NCBI RefSeq assembly: GCF_003073045.1
Contig: NC_037591.1
Location: 42,297,883-42,361,882 of the forward strand
Direction: 5' to 3'
Source of the DNA: Pomacea canaliculata
Lineage: Eukaryota > Mollusca > Gastropoda > Architaenioglossa > Ampullariidae
Length of the DNA: 64,000 nucleotides
Each line of letters begins with the position of its first letter. Positions within the stretch are counted from its first letter, which is position 1. Under the pieces are notes generated by a model. That model did no database searches. It saw nothing but the letters and a program-made list of their open reading frames with translations, and was not told the DNA's origin. The position numbers and the translations under genes are program-made. This document shows positions 24,791 through 36,107 of this stretch, in pieces.

Positions 24791-26002
24791 CATCTGGATC
24801 AGTTGTCTTCCTGCCATTTTGCTGTATATTAATATAATTTTTCTGTATATGACTATATTTTGTGGTGTTAACATTTTTTTATGTTGTTGAATTCCCTTGT
24901 GCCAGAAATTGTGATTAAATTGTGTACAGATATTTTAACAGAACATATAAAAACATTGCATTTACACATATATATATGGCATGTGATTGTGTTTGATGCT
25001 GTAGCTTTAAAATCCAATTTCAACACAATTTGTTCATATGATGTCATGAGAGTTTTTCACTGAGAGTAACTGTAAGTTTTTTCTTTTAAGCTTTGGTTTG
25101 TGTAGGTATTTTTTAATGTTGCCTCGTTACTCTGCATTATTGAATCATATAGTACCGTAAAAGTGTCTGTTTATTGGTGTTTACTAATCACATAGATGTG
25201 TGTAAATCAGAGGTGAACCTTATTTTATGAAGTTGGCCAAGGGTGTTTTCAAATAAGGGTGTTTTCAAATATTTGAGATTTGGTACTGGGAGTGTGAAAA
25301 TGTTGGAGATTTTGGATGTTTCACCCTTCCTTGCTTATTTAGAACAGCATATAACATATCATATGTGGATCTGACTGGTCGGTAACAGACTTAATGTGTA
25401 AGAAATTTATAGATGTTGGGGCAGTATGTAATTAGTTTTAAATTTTGATACTATCTAGATATGAGTGATGCTTACTTTGCAAGCTACTTGTTACTTTCTT
25501 CTGAAATAAAACAAGTTTACAAACTTTATATCTCTTCTTTATTCCAAAATTACTTCATATTTTGAAGTGCTGTACCTGCATGCACACACTGACCTGTAAC
25601 TTTCATACGTGTAGCTCCAGGAGGAAGTAAGAGTAAAATAGTGCAATAAGTCAAAGTTTTGTGTACAAAGAGCACATAGAACATTATGCCAATGCAACAC
25701 ATGCGTGTTAGAAAGATTTTTCATAAGATCACCGTAATTCTGTGATGGAGCCTGCAACAAGGGACACTGCAATCCTCTTCTGGGATGGGTAGTTAGAAGG
25801 AATAATCAAAGAGTATGCACCAGACTCAAAATCGTACATGCATGGCACAACTAATGCATTCAAACATCCAACATTTTGACTAAGCCTTCACTTGCCACCA
25901 CGCCTACTTCTTTACCTTATTTCAAAGAATGTTGAGTAGTCAGCTACTAAGGTAAAAAAACACAAATAAAGTTCACTGATGGATTTATGATCTTCAAAAG
26001 CT
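24791..26002. other. 3' UTR of the GTF2I-type gene and spacer
   Basis: AT-rich and without a reading frame of note. AATAAA at 25505-25510 is a plausible poly(A) signal for the + strand gene. Nothing else recognised before the LINE relic. Confidence 0.5.
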
Positions 26003-26724
26003 GACTTACCCTTCGCAGTGAGGCAAGGTTGTATGCTCTCGCCGACAATCTTCCTGATCGTCATAGACTGGATCATGAGAAGAACAATCTCTAACAGCAA
26101 CAAGGGCGTTCAGTGGATCTTTGTCAGGCAACTTGAAGACCTCGACTTTGCGGATGACATCAGCCTGTTGTCCCACAGGCAGCAAAACGCACAGGCAAAA
26201 CTCACTCGGCTCTCAGAAGAAGAAGTCATGACTGGCATGACCATCAACATCAAGAAGACGGAGGGAATGCGGGTCAACAACAAGAAGCCCCACTCCAACA
26301 ACATGGAGAATGTGTTACAGAGTCTGACCGTTTCACCTACGTTGGAAGAATAGTCAGCAAAGATGGAGGTACAGATGAAGATGTAAGAAGCCCAATAAAT
26401 AAGGTGACCAGACGTCCCGCTTTAGGCGGGACAGTCCCGCTTTTGACCTCTTGTCCCGCCTGCTCATCGGACGGGACGTCCAATGTCCCGCTTTCTGGCT
26501 TTCTGTCCATCAAATGTCCCGGTTGTCTTTAAAAATCACTTTTTTCGGCGTTCTTTGACGGTGACGACACCATCATCGGCACGTGTCCCGCTTTCTCCCC
26601 CGAAACATCTGGTCACCTTACCAATAAATAAAGACAGGCTTGCATTCCACACCTTGCCATATTTCTTGACCTCCAAGGCATTATTTCTATACACTAAGAT
26701 GCGCATCTTCAAGGCAAACGTAAA
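26003..26724 (+). mobile_element. LINE reverse-transcriptase relic (truncated at both ends)
   Basis: Read in +, 'VRQGCMLSPTIFLIVIDWIM', 'LEDLDFADDISLLSH' (the FADD catalytic box) and 'GMTINIKKTEGMRVNN' form the palm of a non-LTR reverse transcriptase. After a frame change come 'RFTYVGRIVSKDGGTDED', then 'INKDRLAFHTL' and 'TKMRIFKANVK'. An hAT-like MITE (26400-26620) interrupts it. The right edge is an abrupt junction with the contactin FN1 exon fragment at 26725, with no poly-A, so the 3' end was lost before or during the rearrangement. Confidence 0.9.
26400..26620. mobile_element. hAT-like MITE inside the LINE relic
   Basis: The 221-bp element has 13-bp perfect inverted ends, TAAGGTGACCAGA and TCTGGTCACCTTA, and an 8-bp target duplication CCAATAAA (26392-26399, 26621-26628). 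Removing it restores the LINE reading '...VRSPINKDRLAF'. Eight-base duplications point to the hAT superfamily. No transposase. Confidence 0.9.
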
Positions 26725-27245
26725 AGGCTGGTCTCTACAGTCAACCCTGCAGGCTCCGAGGGCGGCCATGGACAGAGCCTGGAAAAACAGTTCTTTACAA
26801 GGAGTGGAGGTGAATGTACTATCGCTACATCCCAAACCACTCTAGCCATCTTCCTTCGTTGTCTGTTGTTTCATTGGATCTTCTCAGTGCTGCCCCCTCT
26901 CGGAGGTTGTCATCTGCTGTGAAAGGAGGTGTGACAAAGGTGCTGCAGTTTTGTGAATGGATACAAGTTTACCGCTTATATGTTGAGTGATTTGCAAGGT
27001 TATCAAATCTCTACTACATGAAAGGTAATTGTATCGACACGATACGATATTCTAGATCGAAACTTTTGGTCCAATTTCTACTGGGGTGGCCGAGCCAGCA
27101 TTTAAGGTTATATCAGGACAAACAGTCAGTTCTTTTTTTAAAAAAAAAAAAAAAGGGAGAGAGCGTGAATTTCAAGGGCGTAGGGTGCAGTATTTCCGTT
27201 TAGATGTATTAATATAAAGTGACAGACACGTACAGACAAAACACA
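26725..27245 (-). pseudogene. Detached 5' half of the unit A contactin FN1 exon and its upstream intron
   Basis: Positions 26725-26830 match 43070-43190 (the 5' part of exon FN1a and its acceptor), and 26997-27245 match 43343-43575. The matching 3' half of the exon lies at 18309-18404. Unit B keeps the halves together. Confidence 0.85.
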
Positions 27246-28330
27246 GCAGTAGTTCAGAGTTCCTCTGCATGTCGCTAGCTGTAACCTGCTCGGTCAAACC
27301 CTGTCCATCTTTCTTCCTCCCTACCTCAACGTTAGCAGACCAAGGACTGTCGCTAACTTCTACTTCTTTAAGGCTTGTAACAGGGACGAACAAAATCTTT
27401 TCCCTCTGCCGCAAGCAGACATCCAGGGACCTCTATCCATTTCTCTTTCTTGCTTGCGAGTACGAACACAATCCTCTGGTCTGTGTCTGCAAGTTTTATG
27501 CCGACACGTGTCCCTCCTCTAAGGGTCAAGTTAGGGACTCTCTTCTAAAGTGAAAAAAAACGTCTGCCAGCTGTCCATGGGATATATGTTCATGGTTATT
27601 TACCAGTAAAAGTGTAGCACTGTAGTAGTGTACTGAGTTATGTCTTTGTAGAGAGTCGACGTCAAAAGTTGATGATGATGATGATGATGATGATGTAGTT
27701 TTATAACGCGCTAGTATCCGCATCACATAGATGCGCTCAAGAACTATCCATAATCCTTGTCTGGTCATTGTTTCCCTAAGTAGGTCAAGCAACTTCGTAA
27801 CTGCTGATGTAACAATAGACCCAGTAGCCGCGGGTGGGCAGCTCAAGACCGGGTATTACGCACGCACCCGACATACAACGTACCGAAGTCAGTGATTGAG
27901 AGCCACATGGGCGGTAACTCTTGGCAACAATATGGAGTTGTTGTTCTTGTCGGTCTCTGGTGAAGCGTATTTCGAACGGCTGGCGACAAATTCCTTCTGA
28001 GCAGAGAAAGACGTTAGTCTACTTCTCTTATTTCTGTTCTAAGAGGTCAAGTGCCATCGCAGGTTAGAATTTTCAAAAGTGTGTAGGACCCACTATAGGT
28101 AGTGAGCGTTCTATTCAATATAATAAGTGTCACGTAATCTTAAATAAAAATAGTCAAATTCTATAACTGTCTTTACTTAAATATTGTCTCTGTTAAAGTG
28201 AAAGAAGAAAAGTTTTACTGCTGTAGCTTTTGTGAACAGATTTGTACAAGGTAGAAAAATCTCCCTTATTTTTAAATTTTTGCTTTTAATTTGCATGAGA
28301 AATGAAATTATATATTATTACATGTTTCAG
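27246..28330. other. Unit A/B junction and upstream region of zinc-finger copy B1
   Basis: The tandem duplication junction lies between 27245 and 27595; no element spans it visibly. 27595-28330 matches 2620-3316. It includes a (GAT)n run at 27667-27694 that is absent from unit A. Confidence 0.6.
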
Positions 28331-28331
28331 G

Positions 28332-30368
28332 TCTGAGAAAATTACAACAAAGTTCAGTCGGTATTCTTATATCACTAGAAACACTACAGCTGATGGAACT
28401 GAAGACTTGATCTTCATTAGTCAATAGTAAGTGGAAAAGTACTTTTACCAAAAAAGACAAAACAATATAATCAGTAACCCTTGAGACCAGAAAGATATGT
28501 TGGCCATAAAAAGTGAGATGCAGAGTCCATGTACACTCATGAAGACTGAAACAACATCTGTAGCTGATGCACTAGAAGACCTGACTGTTAATGTAATGCC
28601 TAAAGCAGAAAGTTCATTTTGCTTTGATTATAATGAGACAAAGTGTTTACAGATTGATTTCATGCAGCACGACAATAGCTTTGGCCAAAATCTCCATGAT
28701 ATAAAACTTGATCCAGCTGACCAGAAACACTGGAGGTGTGAGAATGTTCCAGAATTGGAAACAAATTCTCAAATGTCCAGTTCTTTCATTAAAATAGAAT
28801 GGCAGCCTGCTCACATTGTGAAGACAGAGTATATGACTGAGCATAATCATAGAGTGAAGAGTGAAAGGGCATTGCCTGGTCAGGATGAAGTTTGTCATCC
28901 TAACAGTGGTAATGAATTTTATTGCAATACATATGAAGTAAAGACACAATATGGTCTACATCATGATGAAAATACAAATGGACCAGTTACTTCTGAGGTC
29001 AAGCATGAAGATCACTCTGGTCAGGAAGTTGGTTCGATAGTAAAGGCAGAACTGACAAAATCACACAATCTGTACAATGAAGTATGGAACATAAAGGTAG
29101 CCACAATGATGGAGCACATGAAGGCACAGAGCGCACCACAGGAAGTGGGGTACAGTTGTAGGAAAAATAAAGATATTTCACCATTTTTATCACAACCTGA
29201 ACAAGATGTAGTTGTTTCTGGAGGTAAATATACTCATTTGATGGATATTGTGACTGAGAGTCCTCAGCATGAGACAAATCTCAATGTTACAGAGCCTAGT
29301 GTCAATTTCAAGTCAGAAGAACAGCGACATTGTAAGGATACAAAATCTTATGAGTGCAAAGTTAGTATGTCTTCATTCAGCTTTCCATCCTTGCTCAAAA
29401 AACACATGTCAATCCACACTGGGAAACTTTATAAGTGCAGAGTATGTGAAGCTGCCTTCAAAACATTAGACACTTTGAAACAGCACATGCTTGTTCACAG
29501 TAATGAGAAGCCTTACCAGTGCAGTGTCTGTAAAGCTGCTTTTAAGTTGTCATCCATTTTGAAAAAACACATGCTGGTTCACAGTGATGAGAAGCCTCAC
29601 AAGTGCAGAGTATGTGAAGCTTCATTTAAAACATTAGGCAATTTGAAACAGCACATGCTTGTTCACAGTGATGAGAATCCTCACAAGTGCAGAGTATGTG
29701 AAGCTGCCTTCAAAACATTAGGAAGATTGAAACAGCACATGAAGGTTCACAGTAATGAGAAGCCTTACCAGTGCAGTGTCTGTAAAGGTGCTTTTAAGTT
29801 GTCATCTATTTTGAAAAGGCACATGAAGGTTCACAGTGATGAGAAGCCTCACAAGTGTAGAGTATGTGAAGCTGCCTTCAAAACATTAGGCATTTTGAAA
29901 AGACACATGCAGCTTCACAGTAATGAGAATCCTCACAAGTGCAGAGTATGTGAAGCTTCCTTCAAAACATTAGGAAATTTGAATTGGCACATGAAGGTTC
30001 ACAGTAATGAGAAGCCTCACAAGTGCAGAGTATGTGAAGCTGCCTTCAATACATTAAGCACTTTGAAACAGCACATGCTTGTTCACAGTGATGAGAAGCC
30101 TCACAAGTGCAGAGTCTGTGAAGCTGCCTTTAAAACATTAGGCACTTTGAAACAGCACATGCTTGTTCACAGTGATGAGAAGCCTCACAAGTGTAGAGTA
30201 TGTGAAGCTGCCTTCAAAACATTAGGCAATTTGAATTTGCACATGAAGGTTCACAGTAATGAGAAGCCTTACCAGTGCAGTGTCTGTAAAGCTGCTTTTA
30301 AGTTGTCACATATTTTGAAAAGACACATGCTGGTTCACAGTAAGGATAAGCCTCACAAGTGTATGTGA
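28332..30368 (+). CDS. C2H2 zinc-finger protein, copy B1 (intact frame to 30368)
   Basis: Acceptor TTTCAG|GTCTGAG near 28331; ATG at 28497; 623 residues. The N-terminal 285 residues have no finger and carry psi-K-x-E motifs (IKSE, IKIE, VKTE, VKSE, VKHE, FKSE), the SUMO acceptor consensus. Then come one degenerate finger in which the second Cys is Ser (ECKVSMSSF) and eleven good fingers of the type C-x2-C-x12-H-x3-H with linker HS-D/N-EKPHKC. Helix contact positions are much alike between fingers (T-L-G-N/T/R/I), the mark of recent internal expansion. The ORF ends in 'HKCM': four bases are missing at about 30360 compared with the standard module, and one more finger follows out of frame. This is the best candidate for a working copy. 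The protein should be nuclear. Confidence 0.88.
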
Positions 30369-30428
30369 AGGTGCCTTCAAAACATTAGGAAGATTGAAAC
30401 AGCACATGCAGTTTCACAGTAATGAGAA

Positions 30429-30570
30429 GATAAAACATTGACACTTTGCCCACAGTTGATATGTTGGCTGAATTGAAGAACTTTTGTACTGATTGGCATG
30501 TTTATTTTCCTGTTCCTGTCACATGAGCTACATGTGTGATCACTGTAAGCCCATGGACAGCGCGTTGTAG
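30429..30570. repeat. Ectopic 142-bp block copied from the far upstream region
   Basis: Nearly identical to 1898-2039. On its left it abuts a finger module (at 'AATGAGAA|GATAAAACATT'); on its right it runs into the sequence upstream of the zinc-finger acceptor (as at about 3230). It marks the joint of a second, smaller duplication that created copy B2. Confidence 0.85.
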
Positions 30571-30739
30571 GAAAATCTCCCTTGCTTTTAAATGTTTGCT
30601 TTTAATTTGCATGAGAACTGAAATGATAACTTATTTCACTTGACATGTTTCAGGTCTGAGAAAATTACAACAAACTTCAGGGTGTCTTCTTATATCACTA
30701 GAAACACTAAAGCTGATGGACCTGAAGACTTAATCTTCA

Positions 30740-31655
30740 TTGGTCAATAATAAGTGGAAAAGTACTTTTAATGTAATACCTAAAGCAGAAAGTTCATTTT
30801 GCTTTGATTATAATGAGACAAAGTGTTTACAGATTGGTTTCATGCAGCACGACAATAGCTTTGGCCAAAAACTCCATGATATAAAAATTGATCCAGCTGA
30901 CCAGAAACTCTGGAGGTGTGAGAATGTTCCAAAATTGGAGACAAATTCTCCAACTTCCAGTTCTTTCGTGAAAATAGAATGTCAGCCTGTTCACATTGTG
31001 AAGACAGAGTGTATGACTGAGCATAATCATAGAGTAAAGATTGAGAGGGCATTGCCTGGTCAGGAGGTAGTTTGTCATTCTAATAGTGATAATGAATTTT
31101 ATTGCAACTGCCAAAGCATTACTTTTGAAGTAAAGAAAGAGTATGGTCTACACCATGATGAAAATACAAATGGACCAGTTACTTCTGAGGTCAAGCATGA
31201 AGATCACTCTGAGAAACCTCACAAGTGCAGAGTATGTAAAGCTTCTTTCAAAAGATTAGACAATTTGAAAAGACACATGGAGGTTCACAGTGATGAGAAA
31301 CCTCACAAGTGCAGAGTATGTGAAACTGCCTTCAAAAACATTAGACACTTTGAAACAGCACATGCTTGTTCACAGTGATAAGAAACCTCACAAGTGCAGA
31401 GCATGTGAAGCTACCTTCAAAACATTAGGCATTTTGAAAAGACACATGCAGCTTCACAGTAATGAGAAGCCTTACAAGTGCAGAGTATGTGAAGCTTCCT
31501 TCAGAACATTAGGAAATTTGAATTGGCACATGAAGGTTCACAGTAAGGATAAGCCTCACCAGTGCAGTTTTTGTGAAGGTGCCTTCAAAACATTAGGAAG
31601 ATTAAAAAAGCACATGCAGGTTCACAGTAAGGAGAAGCCAGTGCAGTGTCTGTAA
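30740..31655 (+). pseudogene. C2H2 zinc-finger gene, copy B2 (rearranged)
   Basis: A frame at 30740-31378 reads 'VIPKAESSFCFDYNETK...' but lacks the first about 25 codons: upstream UTR is joined directly to codon 31 at about 30770. A second internal deletion joins 'KHEDHS' to 'EKPHKC', removing about 110 residues and the first fingers. One extra A near 31331 shifts the frame in the second finger, and four more fingers follow in another frame to 31655. A shortened product is conceivable, but this looks like a pseudogene. An acceptor TTTCAG|GTCTGAG at about 30652 is kept. Confidence 0.85.
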
Positions 31656-32780
31656 AGAGGCTTATAAGTTCCCATCTATTTTAAAAAGACACATGCAGGT
31701 TCACAGTGATGAGAATCCTCACATATGCAGAGTATGTAAAGCTGCCTTCAAAAAAAAGGCATTTTGAAACGTCACATGCTTGTTCACAGTGATAAGAAGG
31801 TTCACCAGTGTAAGGCTGCCTTCAAAACGGTATACCATTTTAAACTCCATATGCAGAACCATGGTAATGAAGAAACCGCACCAGTGCAGCATGTTGAAGT
31901 CCTCACCTCCTTTCAACATGCACACAGTAATCAATGATGTTATGCCTTCTCTGTGCAATGTGTGTAAAATTGGTTTTAGGTTGTTCCGTAATTTCAATAC
32001 AATGTGATCCAGTGATGCTTATGGTTACCAGAGCGGAGTATATAAAGCTTCCTTCAGAAGATTAGACATTTTGAAAGAACACATGTAGGTTGACCGTGCT
32101 AAGAAACGTCACCAATGCAGTGTATGTGAAGCTTCTTTTTGATATATGTCTGTTTTAGAAAGACACAAGGTGAGCCACAACGATTTTAAACATTACCACT
32201 GCATTGTGTCTAAAGTTGCTTTCAAGTCCTCACCTGCTTAGAAAATGCACATGCTAATCTACAGAGATGTTAAACCCAAGTGCATTATGTGTAAAGCTGC
32301 TTTCAGGCGTTCATCTACTTTAGAAACACATATGATGACCTACAATTGTATTTGTTTTCACCCATGCTTGGTACATAAAGCTTTCTTATCCTTGCAAGAT
32401 GTGCAAATTTCATTTTATATCATCTATTTTGAAAACACACAAGCTGATCCATAGAGGTGTTAAGCCTTGCTATGGCAAAGCTTGTAATGCTTGTATTAGG
32501 TCATTCAATTTAAAACAAAACACGCTCAATCACTGCTGTGTTTAACTTTACGGGTGCAGTTTGTTTAAAGGTGCTTCAGGTCATTATCTGGTTTAAAATG
32601 TGACATGGTGAGTCACAATGAAGTCGAGGCTTCGCAGTTCAGTGTGTAAAAGTGTTGTTAGGGAGGTGTCCTTCAAAAGGCACATGCTGATGAACAGTGA
32701 GAGTGTGTGTCAAGCTGTTTATTGGCTGTACAAACCATCTCATGCCCATCTACAGCTATAGTTCAACTCTACCAGAGCAG
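31656..32780 (+). pseudogene. Decayed zinc-finger tail 3' of copy B2
   Basis: Finger modules with stops, collinear with 5200-6330 of unit A (for example 'GIYKASFRRLDILKEHM' and 'CIMCKAAFRRSSTLETHM'). Decay is shared between the units. Confidence 0.75.
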
Positions 32781-33614
32781 TATTACTGCTGTATCTCCTG
32801 ACTGTAGGAAATTGAGCAATACCTAAAATTTGCATCTGTTTAAAGAATGTCATCATATTGACAAATACATCTATATTCAACTTTTTTGTATTATTATTTA
32901 ACAGCTAATATTAAGGAATGGAAGCTGGGGTTGTATGTTGGGAGTGGTAGGGAAGGGGTAAATAAAATAGTTGATGGAAAGGGAGTTGATAGTTGAAGGG
33001 GGTAAATATTTATGTGGTAGACTTTTGAGACACATTCTTGGTTTTTCTATTGACTTTTCCCTTATATTTATTTTCTTTCTCATTGTTTTCTTTTGTCTTA
33101 ATTTCTTTTAAATACACATTTTTTTGTTTTGCTTCTAAATAATAAATGTTCAATTTAACATAACATGTAACATAAAAGTGTTACTTTTTATTAAAAGCAC
33201 CTTATACAGTGTATGTGTATACATTTTCAGAGGTAGTGATCTACGTCTATTTCATGGACCGTTTGTTATATTGCTTTCTCTGTTGTTGTTTTGTAATTCA
33301 GCTCATTCTAATGATTGATTTTCTGGCTGGAGTGAGCATTTGTCCTAGCATTTCATTGTTTACAAAGCGATTAACTTTGCATAGACCTAATAAAAGTAAA
33401 CCTTTTGGATAGAATGTTTTTTTGTTTTCTGATGCTTTTGATATATTGAAATTGATGCCACGATAACTGCAATATGTTTTTCTTGTAGCATATCAATTGA
33501 TATGCAAATAAAGGCCATATCCCTGCTAGAGGACAAATTACTTGAGATGACTAAATTATTTACATCAGTGTGTAAGAATTTCTTATAGTCTGCTCAATAA
33601 TGTTTAGCAGATAC

Positions 33615-35060
33615 GTTGGGGTTTTTGTTTTTCAACTTTCATAAAAATTTGATATTCATTGTTCTAGTTTTTATAACCTGCACCTGCATGTTCCCTTTTG
33701 AAATATAATAAAATATAATAAAATATCGTATGGAATGTGACACAGTAATTAATAACAACAATTCAAGAAAATTAATTAGGGAACTTCAAGAAGCTGTCAC
33801 TAAGCAAAAGCCCTGGTATATTTAAAAAAAACTTTCAGTATCCTGCTTTTACCCCCTAATCCTGGACCCCAACCGAAGTTTCGCTGTTTATAAAACGCAA
33901 ATTGCTTATCTCAACATTTTGAAATTTATTGACTTTTGAAGTGGATAAAACAAATTTTTAAATATTTCCAAAAGTCGTATAATTGTATCGTTAACCACCG
34001 AAGGGTTGGTATTGTAACCGGACTGACCGGCACCTATCGCTAGCACCCTATGCTACACCCTAGCGCCAAATCAGTCCGTTCCTCTTTGTCGGTCCAGGGA
34101 AGAGGACGGAAGTTCCCTAGGAGAATTTTCCTGACTACGAATCGGAAAATTCTGGCTCTCGTTAGTCGGGTGCGTCGCCTAGTTCTTACGTGCCTCGCGT
34201 TGTGTTTTTTTTTTTCTATACCTATTTCTACACGCACCCGAGCTACAGCCGACCTAGGAGCCCACAAAAGACCCTGCTTTACTTTCTAACTACACGTAAA
34301 GTGTCTTTTCAGTCGGTGTGTCAGTTGGCGCCTGTCACCAATACAGTGAAGGTTGGCTGCCCAGAGTTCATTTCTCGTCTCGGGCACGCTGTTCTTTCTC
34401 TGCATGTGGCATCTGTTTACAGGGCTGGCTGCTTGCTGTAGTATAGCCTCAGTTGCTGACACGGCGTAAAACACCAACGCCCCCCGCCGGACCTTCTCGT
34501 GTGTTCTTTTCTCTTCTGCTGCTGTGTCAAGACTACATACAGGGACAGTACGCAAACCTCACTCGCGTTCACACGGCAGAGACACGCGTACGACACACTA
34601 GCACTCGCTGACACTAACACGCTCACACAAGTGCTACAGTTCAAGACATAAATTTATTTACAACATATACACATCTACCAACAAAACAACTACCAAACTT
34701 ATACTACCCTACCTACCCATTCGAAACCTAACGCCCAACTCCGCGGGGTGGGACAGGAGACTGAGCGTCACGAGCCGTTATTTCCAGCGGACGAGTCGCG
34801 TGGGGTGGAAGGGGATGTGGGGTGGAGGGACTAGGCACTGTCAGCAGTACCTGCTGACCTAAACAGCGCCCCCGCTACAGTATAAATGCCACACACTTAC
34901 GGATGAATTGTAAGAAATAAACATCCTGTCATCCATATTCTCCCCTCGCCTTCCCTGTGTGTGACCTAATGGTACTTCTTATGTTGCAACTAATTTGCAA
35001 AACACATTCGAAGAGATTTTATTCAACATCATCATAAACATTAACATTTTCTCATTACAA
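33615..35060. mobile_element. Composite insertion in unit B with SINE and unknown repeat
   Basis: Unit A runs straight from 'AAGAATTTCTTATG' to 'AAAGTAATGTCTGATG' (about 7100-7150), whereas unit B holds about 1.4 kb here. It includes GC-richer DNA (34.02-34.30 kb), a SINE fragment (34.30-34.48 kb) and the dispersed repeat shared with 931-1013. No single element explains the whole block. TSDs were not identified. Confidence 0.6.
34300..34480 (+). mobile_element. tRNA-derived SINE fragment
   Basis: It matches the SINE at 61607-61790 from 'GGCGCCTGTCA' through 'GTTCATTTCTCGTCTCGGGC', 'TTTACAGGGCTGGCTGCTT' and 'CGTAAAACACCAAC'. The A box is damaged, so this is an older copy. Confidence 0.75.
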
Positions 35061-35994
35061 TCTATGCATAACAAAAGTAATGTTGTCATTCCATTATTCC
35101 ATATAAACAAAAGGAACTCTTAGTATGCTTTATAGAGGCCAGTGACACTTAGCATGCTTTCTAAGACCAATGACTGTATGCTATAGAGAGGCCAGTGACT
35201 CATGAACTGCTTCATAAACTCAAGAATCGGTTGGTGATCCTGTTGTAATACGCTTTGTTGTATATGTTTACTAATGAAATGTTAATCAAGACTTGCTCCC
35301 ACGTCAATTAATTTCTTACCATCCTATCTTCTCCACTCGAGAATATTCAAAAACAACAGACATTTATTGTCATACTAAAATTTGGTAAAGAAATCACTTC
35401 TTTCATTACTTGATAAGCAAAGGATTAAATTAGCTACTAGTAAAATTCTCAACATCAATAACGTTAGTAATAGCTATAACATTATTTTTAAAAATCTACA
35501 TACAGTGTATTTTCAACTCTGACATTTTATAGACTAACAGTCTCAAGCACAAAAAGTCAATTTGAAAGGAAAAAACGAGAAAAAAGATTTTATTCGCAAA
35601 ATACAAAATGTGTGATCTCATTATCGCCTCAAAAAAATCCAAATAGGGCTAAATGGAATAATGACCATAATGCGCACGCAGACACACACACACTACTGAA
35701 GTCAGTAGGAAACAACAGTCACAAAGCTTTGTCTCAAATGTAGCCTACAGTTCGCTCCACTTTTCACCCAAGCGTCCTTACGGACTTTATTGGCACCAAG
35801 ATGCGGTGCTGTCTTGAATGTCAGATACCAAGACTACATCCAACACTGGTTGAGAAAGCATTGTGTTTCACACAGCAACAGTTTCATTGTGTGAGGTTTA
35901 AAACCTAGCAAGAGCCAAAGCACGTGTGAAGGACTAAAGATATTACTTTGGTTGTAGGAACATAGACTCTATCTTCTGTGGCTGTTTTTCTTAT
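35061..35994. other. Contactin 3' flank
   Basis: Collinear with 7140-7976 of unit A. Minus-strand AATAAA at 35590-35595 is the nearest good poly(A) signal after the contactin stop. Unit B has about 65 extra bases at 35935-36000. No other gene is seen. Confidence 0.5.
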
Positions 35995-36107
35995 TTACAA
36001 CAGTAGATAAGAAGTGAGAAGAAGAATTACAGTCCACAATGAGCCGCCCTGTCGACCGACACCTGCGAGAATGTCCGTTTTCGTTGTGTCGTAGCGTATC
36101 AGGCCCC
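35995..36107 (-). CDS. Cont: Contactin terminal exon with GPI-anchor signal
   Basis: After acceptor TTTGCAG| the frame reads GGLIRYDTTKTDILAGVG, then RQGGSLWTVILLLTSYLLL and stop. A small-residue cluster (AGVG or GG) for the omega site, a short spacer and a hydrophobic end of about 14 residues with no basic tail make a standard GPI signal. The unit A counterpart lacks one G and loses the hydrophobic end. Confidence 0.88.

Larger units (their letters stand above)
2620..27245. repeat. Segmental duplication, unit A
   Basis: Unit A matches unit B (27595-43575) in order and orientation: a zinc-finger upstream block (2620-3476 against 27595-28496), the zinc-finger gene, its decayed 3' end, the contactin GPI exon, FN4 back to FN1, and the intron upstream of FN1 (26997-27245 against 43343-43575). 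Exons are nearly identical; introns carry many small indels. Unit A also carries an LTR element (13.8-18.3 kb) and an 8.3-kb stretch (18.4-26.7 kb) that unit B lacks. The junction between units lies within 27.25-27.60 kb. Confidence 0.9.

Noticed and set aside
34040-34644. Several short frames on both strands
   Set aside because: They overlap each other in repeat-derived GC-rich DNA and SINE sequence, with no domain.
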